64,000 nt of DNA from Ariolimax columbianus. Its lineage: Eukaryota > Mollusca > Gastropoda > Stylommatophora > Arionidae. Of this stretch, positions 9,768 to 20,824 are shown piece after piece (the first letter of the stretch is position 1; each line of letters begins with the position of its first letter). The stretch is taken from positions 31,445,921 to 31,509,920 of the forward strand of contig JAVGWX010000025.1 in assembly GCA_036924085.1 (NCBI GenBank), in the 5' to 3' direction. The notes beneath the pieces are model-generated. The model saw nothing but the letters and a program-made list of their open reading frames with translations, had not been told where the DNA came from and did no database searches. A program made the position numbers and the translations under genes.

Positions 9768-12700
9768 ATTCTTCTTCTTCTTCTTCTTCGTCAACCTGTA
9801 TTTTTTCGAAAAAAGAGCGGTCATCCTAAGGCTGTCGACACTGCCATAGAGCATGTCTAGTGTTTGCCACTGGTAATGGCCACATGTGCTTTCTCTGGTC
9901 CTCGTATGTCGGGCATTTTTGCAGCAGATGTTCAGCGGTCATTTTCCGTGTGCCACAAGTGCATTCGTCAGTGCCACCTATCTTCAGTTTATTGAAAAGG
10001 TGGTACCTTAGTCTGTTGTGGCTTGTGCGGAGTCTGAAGACCACGACCTGCTCTCTTCTGTCCAACTAGTAATAAGCATCGTTTTTTGTGTAGCCAGTAT
10101 GTTCTGTTTCCCACTTGGCCATGTATCTGGCTGTAATAAGCCTTTTGGACTCTTCGTAGGTCACACTAGAATCTGGTTGTGGTAGTCTTGCACCTTCATT
10201 TGCCAGTCTGTCTGCCTCCTCGTTGCCTTGGATGTTACAGTGGGATGGCATAGTTGACAGAGTACTGCTCTTAAATCATTTAGTTCAGTATTTGTCTACT
10301 TTTTAGTGCTGTGACTACGGCCAGGTCATTTGTAAACAGGACTATCTGCCTTTCATTTCTTTTGCCTGTCAGCATTGCTTCTGCTGCATCCCTCAGTGCC
10401 TCTGCCTCCGCTCTGAAATTGCATGAGTATTTTCCAGTTGCCACTGACAGTGTTATTTTTTTACCATTTGGTAGGCTCAGGAATACCTCTGCCCCTCCGT
10501 TCTGTGTTGTGTTTGTTACAGACCCGTCGGTGTATGCATGGGTCCAGCCCATGCTTGGGTAGTTTTTCGTTATGTACCTCAGGGTTATGTCTCTTCTTTC
10601 TTTTTCACTCTGGCTGTTCTTGGCTCGAATACCTGGTATATGTTCTACCACCTCCGGAATGATATGCTGCTTCCCAGTAGGTTTGCGTACAGAAGGGATG
10701 GGCTTTGGTGTTAATGTGTTCATAGTGTCTTCGCTCATCTTTGCTTTGGCTATTTCTGCAAAGTTTCTCCGCTTTACTTTCCCATTTCCAAATCTATTTA
10801 GTCTCTGATGCATTATGTGGTCTGTCAGTCTTCTGAGTTTCTCTGCTTGCTGCTGGGCTCTGCAGTCTCTTCTGTAGGTCATAGATTGCAGATTTCTAAT
10901 CTTTTCCAGTTCTACAATTGGCGTTGACTTCATGCCTCCTGTTATAACTCTCATGGCTTGGTTTTGAAGTTTGCTAATTTTATCAAAGTTCCCCTTTGCT
11001 GCTGTTGCGCACGCCGCAATGCCATACTTGAAAACTGGTCTCACTCTTCCAGTGTACAGTTTCGTCTGTTCCCCAGCTTGTGCAAGCAAGTTTCCTCGTG
11101 ATTGCCATTCTTTGTCTGGCTCTCATTCGGTTTCTATCGATCTAACGTTTCCATGTCATGCATCGATCAAATGTGACTCCCAGGTAATTTTGGTTGCCGT
11201 TTGTCCGCAGATATTTGCCGTAAAGACTTATTTTGGTGTTCTGGGGTTTGTTTGAAAGCGAGAATATCGTACATGTTACTTTTTCCTCATTTATTTTGAC
11301 CAGCCATGAGTTCACACACTCCTCCAACGATGTTAGGGCCTACTGCATCCGATTGCTTGCTATGGTGATATTTTTTTCAGAGGTCCACATAGCCAGATCG
11401 TCTGCAAATATGGAGCTGTGGACTCTTCTTGGTAGATTCTCTGTGATGTTGTTTATATACACCAGGAAAGGTGTTGGTGACAGTACTCCCCTTTGGGGTA
11501 CTCCCTGCTCAAGTGTCACCTTTTTGCTCATCTGCTATTGTACTTGAACTATGGATGTTCTGTTTTCGAGGTAGTCGCTGATCCATCAGTACATTTTCCC
11601 ACAAACTTCACTTCTTCGTAGCTTGACTTTTAGTCCCTTTATCCACACCTTGTCAAATGCCTTCTCTAAATCTACCCAAACCGCTACTGTGTGTTTTTTC
11701 TCCTGGTAAGCATTATCTATTAACTGGGCTATGAGAGTGATCTGGTCCTCAGTGGATCTGTGCTGCCTAAAGCCTGCTTGCTGTGTAATTAGTATGTGTT
11801 TTTCTTCCAGATGCCACATCAGTCTGGTGTTTATCATACGTTCCAACAGTTTAGCTACACAGCTCAGTAGACTGATAGGCCTGTATCCATTTGGATCTGT
11901 TCTATTTTTTTCTTTCTTTGATACTGGTATAAGTACAGCGTCTTTCCATGTCTGAGGTACAATTTCCCTTTTCCAGCTTTGGTTCAGGACTGATAGTAAC
12001 TTCCTCTTTGCTGTTTGGCCCAACTCCATCAGCATTTCGTGTTACCCCATCTTTTCTGGGCGATTTCTTTTTCTTTAAAGTTCTCATGGCCTCTTCCATT
12101 TCATTCATTGTTAGTATTGCCATCATGTGCTCCTCTGGTGCCCTATTGATGTTGTCGTGGCTCTTTTGTTCTTCACTAATGTCTGTGTGCCTGTCTGTAG
12201 GGACATCATTGTGGTTTGCTCTGGCATAGTGTTCGTTCCATAAAGGTTTTGCTGCTTTTTTTTCCTGTAAGCATGTTGTCACCATGCTTGATGGTAATGT
12301 GTTTATTTGATGGTGTTTCGTCATTCATGGCTCTGACTAACTTCCATACTTTGTTCCCTTCTTTATCTAAATTGAGGCTTTCTGTTTTATTTTTCCAGCT
12401 GTCTCTTGTTATTTGGTTTAATGTTCTTTTGTATTTCGCCGTGATAGCATTGAGGGCGATGTTTGCCTCCATAGATTGTTCTCTCTCTGCCATGTTCCTT
12501 CGTCTTCCGCTTTCTGCAATTCATCATTTCAATATGGCTTGTAGTTTTTCCTTGCCCCTCTTGGGATGGTTTCGGTGGCTGCTTGCATTATTGCTTTGCT
12601 TAGGCTTTCCACCATAGGTTTCATATTGTTATTCCGTGTGTTGATGGTTTCACATAGCCGAACTGTCAGAATTGCAAATCTGTCCCAGTCGGCTCGTTTA

Positions 12701-13213
12701 TAGTTCCAACGTGGGAGCGCTTTTATTTCACGTGGGCCTACTTCCATATCAATTTCTAGCCTAATTGGCCTTTTGTCGCTACCTGCCACTTGGTTGAGCA
12801 CCTGGCCGTCTATTTTGTGGTGAATATCCACCGTGGAAAAGGCCAAGTCTGGAGTAGAGGTGGTATGCCATGTTCTAGAATAGAAGCTAGGGCTGTCCTC
12901 CGGCCTATTGAAAAGATAGATTTGTGTCTATCTCCCAGTCTTCCACTTCATCACCTCTGTTGTCTGTGTCCGAATATCCCCATCTCTCTGAGTGGCTGTT
13001 GAAGTCTCCAAGTACTAGGCAGCTGGAGTCCTTGATTTCCATACTCGAGAGCGACAGGCCTTTGTTGGGTGGGCCATACAGGTTGAAGATGCGGATCTTC
13101 GTTTCTTGTGTCATTATGTCGAGTCCTACAATTTCTGCTTGTCCAGTGTGATTGACAGCTACCGCGCTCCTCGGTATGCAGTTACGTGTCAGTATCAAAA
13201 CCCTTCCTTTGTC
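9768..13213 (-). mobile_element. I-group non-LTR retrotransposon (Nimb/I-like), broken copy A
   Basis: Read from high to low coordinates. The endonuclease C-terminal half (13,213-12,540) has G-x-P-N-x-G, 'LVLGDFNSHSERWGYSDTDN' and S-D-x-R-P-I. The reverse transcriptase (12,490-11,140) has 'PNGYRPISLLSCVAKLLERM', G-F-R-x-x-R-S-T-E-D, the primer-grip area and 'SIFADDLAMWTSEK'. The RNase H domain (10,560-10,080) has 'YTDGSV', F-R-A-E-A-E-A-L and a C-terminal GNE-x-AD. A Cys-His knuckle (CTCGTRKMTAEHLLQKC) follows, and a (GAA)n tail at 9,768-9,790. Many frameshifts and a 41-bp deletion near 10,252 inactivate it. RNase H downstream of the RT places it in the I group; Nimb is a guess from its known presence in molluscs. 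Confidence 0.92.
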
Positions 13214-13344
13214 AAGACTGTAACATGCTAAAGCGGAGACGAACCCACACATACACACTTTTGTGAGAGTCTTGAAGAACTCCCCACCACAGTAGACTTT
13301 GTCCATAGAACTGGCCTTTACGTGTAGACTTAATACAATTGTCG

Positions 13345-13562
13345 GTGAGCTAGAAAAAGAAGGAAAAGAAGAAGAAAAAGAAGAAGAAGTAGAATAATAA
13401 TAATAATCAGAAGAAGAAGAAGAAGAAGAAAAAGAAGAGAAAAAATAAGAACAAGAAAAGAAGAAGAAAAGAAAGAAAAAATAAGAAGAAGAAGACGAAG
13501 AAAAAAAAGAAGAAGAGAAAGAATAAAAAGAAGAAAAAGAAGAGAAAGAAAAAGAAGATACA
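13345..13562 (+). repeat. GAA-rich polypurine tract
   Basis: About 215 bp composed nearly entirely of A and G, mostly GAA/GAAAAG units with one (aat)n interruption. It lies about 130 bp outside the 5' breakpoint of the neighbouring LINE. Plus-strand I-group copies in this window end in GAA tails, so this may be an expanded tail of a lost element. The minus-strand 'CTT' open frame through it is meaningless. Confidence 0.75.
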
Positions 13563-14225
13563 CTTGAGTAAATAGTACTCCCTGATATTGCCCGAAGAAG
13601 ATTTGAATGTTTAAATGAAGTGTATCGTTAAACAGCAACTAATCTGATTGGCAAACATCCGGCCAGTCTCTAAACCCTGATCTATGGGTGAGAGAGCTGG
13701 AGTGTGTACGGCAAACACGCCAGGAGGTTGAATCACTTCTACATGACACATACTTCAAATTGGCTACAAGACCACATCACAAATAACCATACTCTTTTCA
13801 TTACTACTACACTATTCATACACTTTTGTAGAAAGTTAAAGTGAGATAGACTGGCCAAGTTTCTCGAATGTCAAGCTAAAGGTTCCAAAAGAAACTTAAG
13901 TTTAGCGAGCTTAGCGCAGTAAGGCGATCATGTGGACGTCAATAAAAGCGATTCAGTGAATCCTGGCAGTAAATCGTTTAGCCTGAAAAAGACGAGGCCA
14001 AAAAGAGCCTTGCATGCAGTTAGCGAGGGTCGACGGGCGATCAGATGGAAGTATAGAGTAGAGGGAAAACCAGCACAGCTGGTGTTGGCTTAATCTGGCA
14101 TGCACGCATCCGCCCACAGACTTAAAAGCGCAGTATGACACATGATGATGTTGGTTATTTTCATCGACGGCGATAGGCCCATTATTATTGTCATGATCAT
14201 ATTTCTTCAAAATCAATTAAATACC
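13563..14225. other. No gene recognised
   Basis: Mixed unique-looking sequence. A 9-bp inverted repeat gatacactt/aagtgtatc at 13,557-13,565 and 13,618-13,626 encloses 52 bp at its left edge. Nothing else is recognised. Confidence 0.45.
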
Positions 14226-14229
14226 GGAT

Positions 14230-14560
14230 CAAGATGGTGAGCAGCGCATGAGCTGCAGCGGTCAGCGAGCCATAGCTGACTGATAGCGTAAGGGCTAACG
14301 AACCGTAGCTGCAAAGGCCATTCTACACGTCCACGCAGTATTCTAGAAAAAAGGTTGCAACAGAGCAGACTGGTTAAGGAGAAGGGATCGAAGAGGGAAT
14401 GCTAACCCGGTACTCAAAAAATGCTTGCTGAAGTCGGATGTGTTGGACCGAAAGGTGCAAATATCGACATAACGCATTCCGTTCTCTGGACTGCGTTCTG
14501 CTACTTAGGCCCGTGTCAGGGTTTGGTAGCGGGAGATGGAGAACAAACGAAGCCAAGCCA
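14230..14560 (+). mobile_element. Dispersed repeat family 2 (SINE-like) copy
   Basis: Collinear with 42,600-42,890 over about 290 bp: shared 'aaggagaagggatcgaagag', 'tactcaaaaaatgcttgctg' and 'cattccgttctctggact'. Its segment tgctgaagtcggatg...ttggaccgaaaggtgcaaat matches the central segment of SINE family 1 (tgctgaagtcggatg...ctgggccgacaggcgcaaaat), although the ends are unrelated. No tRNA head is evident at the left end. Confidence 0.7.
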
Positions 14561-14579
14561 AGACAAGTAAATACATTTA

Positions 14580-14956
14580 ATATTCATCAGTTCATTGGCG
14601 TCTCAGTCACTGATCATCATGCGCCTGGCGCCCTGGCGAAGTTTGCCCAGCTCTGTCTCTCGTATTTCGACACAGTCTGCTATGGCTGCAAACGCCGGTA
14701 CGTGAGTGGCAGTCCCTGTCGCAGATCATACAACGGGGCTGAGGAGGCTGACTTGCCGGGCTGTTCCCCGATCTTTTCAGTTGTGCCCATTTCTCTGGAT
14801 CCAGATGGTCTCTACAAGCGTCGGCAACTACTGTGCACGTCCCAACTGACTGTCTGCAATCGACTCAATCCTGAGCTTTCGGATGGATGTCGCATGACGT
14901 CATGTCCAGCTTGTATACGTCCTTTAATCGCGGTGTGGGGTAGTCGATTCCTTTAG
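14580..14956 (+). CDS. Cysteine-rich open frame, unassigned
   Basis: The last ~125 codons of a 172-codon frame lie outside the repeat family 2 copy and are noticeably more GC-rich than the surroundings. The peptide is rich in Cys (for example 'CLSYFDTVCYGCKRRYV' and 'SDGCRMTSCPACIRP'), but the spacing fits no zinc-binding family I know. No convincing splice sites or start support it. It may be an exon, an antisense relic of a mobile element, or chance. Confidence 0.18.
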
Positions 14957-15004
14957 CTGTAGTGATCAGTTGTCCATAAAATATATCCTATAACAGCCTT
15001 TACA

Positions 15005-16880
15005 ATGTATGTAAATATACACTCGCGAGCATACGACTACTCTAAGACAGATGTACAGAAGATGAAAGATACAGACAGCCACATACACTGGAAAGATATT
15101 GTCAGAGGTACAGACGTTGAACAAGAGGCAGAGTGTTTCAAAACACTTTTAGAACTAAAAGTCGAATATGTTCCATGTATGGAGGTAAACACCAATCATA
15201 AAAAGTGGATTACTAGATTTGTAGCTAAATGTACAAGAGCTTAAAATAAAGCCTGGACAAAGTATATAAAAGCAAGTAAATCAAAAGAAATATATTAAAA
15301 ATATTTGGACAAGCAAAACATAGCTCAGAAAGTAAGTAAAGCTGCAAAAATAGACTTCGAAAAAAACTTACTAATAGGATCAAGACTGATGGTAAAAGCT
15401 TCTTTTCTAATGTTAGAAATAAACAAAGACCTAAAGACAAGGTAGGCTTTCTCATAGACAGTACTGTGACAATAAGCAAAGAAAATAGGGAGATAGCTAA
15501 TCTAATAAATCAATACTTTGGCACAGTCTATACAAAAGAACACTCCTCCAAGATACCAGAGCCTATACATATTTTCAAATGTCAAATGGATATAGTTCGA
15601 TTAAAATCATTCTGTATTACGGAGGAAATGGTTCTAAAAAGATTGGAAGGATTAAAATTGGATAAATGTACAGATCAAGATGGTATCCATTCATCAATGC
15701 TATTTGAAGTATAGACTAACTAGTTAAACCATTGGCTATATTATTTTCTCAATCACTTGCAAAATGGATTGTTCCAAGAGATTGGAAAGATGCAGGAGTG
15801 ATTCCCTTATTCAAAAGAGGAAAGAAATCATATCCAGCTAATTAAGTAAGTTTAACGAGCATAGTCTGTAAATTGTTAGAGTCAATAATGAAAGAAAACA
15901 TTTTAATGCATCTAGACAGGTTAAATCTAATCAGAAATAGTCAGCATGGGTTTACTAGAGGGAGACCGTGCTTAACAAATCTATTGGAGTGCATGGAGAT
16001 GATTACTAAAATCATAGATAAGGGAGAACCAGTGGATGTTATTTATCTAGATTTTACAAAGTTAAAATCACATGGGATAGATGGGCAGGTTACCGAATTG
16101 AATTAAAGTTGGTTAACGGGATGAAGACAGCGATTGACATAAAAAAGGAGTACTCTGAGTGGTGTGAAGTAAACAATGGATCAAAATTCCAGTATGGGCG
16201 AGAACAATACTAGAATGATAGATAACGAAAGGGACATAGGGGTAATAATAGAGCATACAGGTAAGGTGAGTTAGCAAGTCTAGGTAGCAGTGAATAAGTC
16301 AAATGCAACGTTAGGTAAGATACAAAAAAAGAAATATTAAACATAGGAGTAATGGGGTGATTGACAAACTGTATAAAGCATTAGTTAGACCTAGATCGGA
16401 GTACTGTGTACAGATGTGGAGTCCTTATCGTAGAAGAGCTATACATATGCTGGAAAGGATACAAAGAATAGCGACAAAACTGATAGTGGGATTCCAAAAT
16501 TACAGTTACGAGGAAAGACTCAGAAAAACCAGCCGTTAGTGTCTAGAAAAGAGAAGAATTAAACTTGACTTAATCTAAGTTGATAAGATAATCACAAAAA
16601 AAGTTAAATAAGACTATAACAAGTTTTTTTCAAAATACAACCACCAGCGAGAACAAGAGGGCACAGATACAAATTAACTAACGAAAGGTCCAAATTGGAC
16701 ACAGGACATTTTTTTTTATTCAGACAGTGATGAATGCTTGGAATGCTTTGCCCCAGGAAATAGTGGAGGCAGAGACAGTTAATGCATTTAAGAATAAATA
16801 GGATGTACATAGTTATTAGAGCAGGGTAATGCAAATGGGACTGGTTGTCTACAGACTCTGATGAGTTTTCTAAACCAATA
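15005..16880 (+). mobile_element. CR1-like LINE, internally deleted
   Basis: Reading frames with stops follow the family order. The endonuclease-RT linker (15,010-15,430) gives way to 'ENREIANLINQYFGTVYTKE', the RT N-terminus with W-K-D-A-G-V-I-P-L-F-K (15,780-15,830) and 'VCKLLESIMKENILMHLDRL', then 'NSQHGFTRGRPCLTNLLECM' and V-I-Y-L-D-F-T-K (16,040). Between 16,090 and 16,200 the palm domain with the catalytic dyad is missing and the sequence jumps to the thumb (E-R-D-I-G-V-I-I-E-H-T-G-K-V). It ends with the W-N-A-L-P block near 16,745 and 'cttctaaaccagtataaaga'-like terminus. Defective. Confidence 0.88.
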
Positions 16881-16884
16881 TAAA

Positions 16885-17060
16885 AAACTAAACCTGTACG
16901 TCGCTAAGTGTCATTGAAGGAAATGTGGCGACTACATGAGTTGGCCACCCCACCTCATAAAAAGATGAGGCCTAGTACAGTGAAGTCTCTAACACTTCAA
17001 CCTCGACATCAATGATTGCGAAAGGATTACCTTTTCCTTTTCATGTTAAAATCATTTACA
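16885..17060. other. Short unassigned stretch between two LINEs
   Basis: About 175 bp without recognisable repeats or coding sequence, separating the CR1-like 3' end from the I-group LINE fragment. Confidence 0.4.
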
Positions 17061-17061
17061 T

Positions 17062-18130
17062 CGAATACCAGTACCAAAGAAAGAAAAAGATAGAACAGAT
17101 CAAAAATTGATACAGGCCTATCAGTCTACTGAGCTGTGTAGGTAAACTGATAGAGCGTATGATAAACATCAGACTGATGCAGCACCTGGAAGAAAACACA
17201 TATTAAATCCACAGAAAGCAGGATTTAGACAACACAGATCAACTGAGGATCAGATCACTCTCATAGCGCAGAAAATAGAGGATGCTCACCAGGAGAAAAA
17301 GCATACAGTAGCGGTTTGGGTGGATATAGAGAAGGCATTTGACAAGGTAGGGAAAGAGTCAAGATATAAAGAAGTGAAGTATCTGGACAAATGTACAGAT
17401 TGATCAGCCACTATCTCGAAAACAGAACAGCCAGAGTTCAAGTACAAGAGAAGATGAGCAAAAATGTGAGACTGGAGCACGGAGTACCCAAAGGGGGAGT
17501 ACTGTCACCCACACTTTTTTCTGGTGTATATAAACAACATAATAGAGAATATATTAAGAATAGTCCACAGCTCCATGTTTGCAGACGATTTGGCTTTGTG
17601 GACCACTGAAGAAAATCTCACCATGGCAAACAATCGGATGCAGCAGGCCCTAACATCGCTGGAATAGTGGACGAGGAGGCAGACAGACTGGCTAAAGAAG
17701 GTGCAAGGTTACCACAACCAGATTCTAGTGTGACCTACGAAGAGTTGAAAAGGTTTATTAGGACCAGATACATGGCCAAATGGGAAACAGAACATACTGG
17801 CTACACACAAAAATGATGTCTACTACCAGTTGAACAGAAGAGAGCAGGTCGTGGTCTTCAAACTCCACAAAGGCCACAACAGACTGAGGTACTATCTATT
17901 CAATTAACTGAAGAAAGGTGGTACTGACGAATGCACCTGTGGTACAGGGAAAATGACCGCGGAACATCTGCTGCAAAATTGCCCGACATACGAGAACCAG
18001 AGAAAGCACATGTGGCCATCACCAGTGGCAACACTAGACAAGCTCTATGGCAGTGTCGACAGCCTGAGGATGACAGCTGCCTTCTTCGAAAAAATTCAAG
18101 TTGACGTCTGACAGCGTACGAAGAAGAAGA
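17062..18130 (+). mobile_element. I-group LINE, deleted copy (RT joined to RNase H end)
   Basis: Same family as the minus-strand LINE at 9,768-13,213. The RT part reads V-P-K-K-E-K-D-R-T-D, then 'LIERMINIRLMQHLEE', G-F-R-Q-H-R-S-T-E-D-Q and, near 17,575-17,610, 'MFADDLALWTTEENLTMANN'. At about 17,667 the frame jumps directly into the RNase H C-terminus 'VDEEADRLAKEGARLPQPDS', deleting the RT thumb and most of RNase H. The zinc-knuckle region is recognisable at 17,930-18,010. The 3' end carries 'gtacgaagaagaagat'. Inactive. Confidence 0.88.
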
Positions 18131-18195
18131 TTTACCTCGAATTGTTTTTAACACCTGCACAAATTAACAGTCATCTAACAATATTCATATTTCTG

Positions 18196-18229
18196 TTTTT
18201 CATCCTCCCTCTCTTTCTCTCTCTCTCTT

Positions 18230-18276
<47 letters not shown>

Positions 18277-18278
18277 AC
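18196..18278 (+). repeat. CT-rich microsatellite
   Basis: About 80 bp of (tctc)n with occasional TTTC, a simple pyrimidine tract. No wider context is recognised. Confidence 0.85.
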
Positions 18279-18289
18279 TTTGGTATTCT

Positions 18290-20824
18290 TGGTTCTCTGT
18301 ACTCTCAACAATCAATGCTGACTACCAACTAATGTGTGACAAATATGAACTGCTGTGATCATATAAGACATTCCAATGTACCCCGCCCACTACCAGTTAA
18401 AGGTCAACACAAAATACAGAAGGGATTGAAGCTCACAAGCAAAAACATGCATTTAGAACGTGCCAACCGTAGCGACAATCCGCCCAAGAAACTGTTGATT
18501 ATGTCAAGGAAAGAATGTCAGAATACAAACACAGCCAACTTGCTGTTTACATTCATGGATACATCGAGTAATACAAATATACTGTAGTCGGGGATGCTGT
18601 GGTAGAAACTTATCTATAATAGGTTTTAGCTTTTATCAGATGGGGGTAGCCAGCTCCCTTTTTCGATGTCTTGGCTTACAATATCACTGATATTTAAATT
18701 TATTTTATTACCGCCAGGGATGAGGTACTAGAATCTTCATTGTTCTGATACACACACGAATCCATGAACTGGTCAATACGACATGATACCGCACAAAGGA
18801 CAACGGTCTGGGGTAGAAAAGGGCAAGTCTTCGTCACAGAATCCAGAAATTGAAACCTCTAATCAAACCAAAAACATCAGGTTCTGTGAAAACCAATTCC
18901 TGTTCATCTATCATTCTCCTAACAGTAAATCTGGTACTCGTTTACAGCTGGGTTGGCTGGAACAAGTTGCAGCCGGAAAGAAGCAGCCACTCTACCAACG
19001 TTGTATCCTACGCTCTACATGTACATATAGTGTGGTCTTATGTTTCCTCTAATAACATGTCCACCTTTTCTTCTGCTTATCTCACGGAATAATCATTCCT
19101 TCATGGTTGTATGCTTAAACATCTATCTAATTGTTCTATTGTAGGTCAATGGCCAATGTTTTGTTATTATTATTGTCATGATTATTATCATCATCATCTT
19201 CTATCAACTTGTGTCGTTAGAAGGCGTGGAAGGGGATGTAGTTTTATGTCGTGTGCATCTTCGTCGCCGATGTTGTTGACATCCAGTGTTTCTTTAAACA
19301 TAGCGAGGGACATAACCAAACAAATACAAAAAATATATCATTAAGAGTTATCCCATCATAAAAAATGTGCGTGAGAGGTCCTGGCTTGGGCGTCTCCCCT
19401 CTTTATCCAGGTTACAAACCTTAGAACGAGTGAGCTATGGCCCTACACCAGAACCACATGGACGTGTACATTGGCATCTGTACACTGAAGGCGATAGGTG
19501 TTAATTATCCACCCGACCAAATTTCTCACGCTTGTTGTCGTCCTCGTGCACGACATATGGGGAGGAACAGCTCGCGACCCCGGGCGCTCGTCGGCGACGA
19601 TTGTGACAGCAAAGCCGTGCTTATCACAAGAACTGAACCTTGAACCTTGACCGGCGTCGAAGTCATGGAGCGAACTAGACAAGTAACTGGCAGAAGACAA
19701 CACTGGCTGCTCCTGTAGCTGTTAATAGTTAGGTTAGAGTTAGCATATATGCTGATGCCTGTTTAAGTTAGCTCTGTTGTGGTGACAGCGACTCGCATAT
19801 TGTTTTTAAAATAAATTTAATAATATTCATAAAATGCAAATAAATGTTAGAAATTTCCGAAAGTTAATTTTCGTATGGTATGCTCCATTATACGCAACCT
19901 TAACTATTATAAGTTTTTGCTTTATTTTCATGTAATTATTAAATCATTTATTTTATTGTAGTGCATTTATTACATCCCTTTCTTTTGAATACAATGCCCT
20001 TATGACGAAGTAATCATTGTCCGTGTAAATACAGTTCACTACTAGACCGTGAAACTGTTATCTAGCTAATCGAAGATCCTGTGCTAAAAGTTGTTTATGG
20101 TTAAGCGTGCTTATATTCCGTGTGTGCTACTTTTAAATATTTCAAGCTTGGATATTTAAAAGCAAATGTATGTAGACTGTTATGTTATACATTTCTCTAA
20201 TATACCATCTATAGATTGTTAATCTCATTGTACATATCCAAATTTTAAACTGTACATTTTTTAGAACAGGACACCCATTACCATAATTTTAATAACACTA
20301 GCCATATGGACTCTTGCATGTTTACTGCTGGCTGAATATATGTAGACATAATATTCATAATGTGGCATAAGAAATACGTAAACATTAAATTGAACCTTAT
20401 TCCAGGGTGTGTTTGTTTCTTGTTTATTTCTTTATTTCACAAGACGCATAAGTTGCCATATTAACAAATGTAAAGAAACAGATATTAAAGTACACATTCC
20501 TAAAGCGCAGGTATTGATAAAATTGCTCTTTGCTGTCACTCTGTGTATTTATGATATATTCGAATACTGACACTATTAAAATACACCAAATTGAAAGCAT
20601 GGTAGTAATACATATCTTATTATTTTAAACATACATTTCCAAAACTACTTATTACGTACTGTTCCTACTGGCACTATAAATGCAGCTCTAGAATTGATTG
20701 CAAAACACCTTCGATTGGTTCTGTTGTTGTTGATTCATCCATTAAGTAAATACTTTCCAAGTAGGCGTTTAGCTTATTTGAAAAGGCCGGTCTTTGCAAA
20801 CAGTCGAAGTGTTTGAGAGTTGAT
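18290..20824. other. AT-rich sequence, no recognisable gene
   Basis: Open frames are short (at most 89 codons), without domains or a splice pattern, and overlap on both strands. The part around 19,400-19,640 is less AT-rich, and a polyadenylation-like 'aataaa' follows at about 19,810. Apart from a few AT microsatellites I see nothing to annotate. Confidence 0.5.

Larger units (their letters stand above)
1..13213 (+). repeat. Segmental duplication, copy A (left part outside window)
   Basis: From base 1 the sequence is collinear with 22,097 onward, in the same orientation, with offsets drifting from about 22,097 to 23,001, 22,736 and 22,361 because of indels. Homology stops at 13,213 (partner 35,574), inside the endonuclease part of an I-group LINE. 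Copy A lacks about 0.9 kb present in B at 25,220-26,155, but has the 26-bp repeat block at 9,180-9,540 that B lacks. SINE, CR1, RTE, hAT and LINE fragments occupy equivalent places in both copies, so all predate the duplication. Confidence 0.9.

Noticed and set aside
19632..19650. Tandem TCAAGGTTCA-like sites (minus strand) resembling nuclear-receptor half-sites
   Set aside because: Two short matches with an extra base, no promoter or gene nearby.
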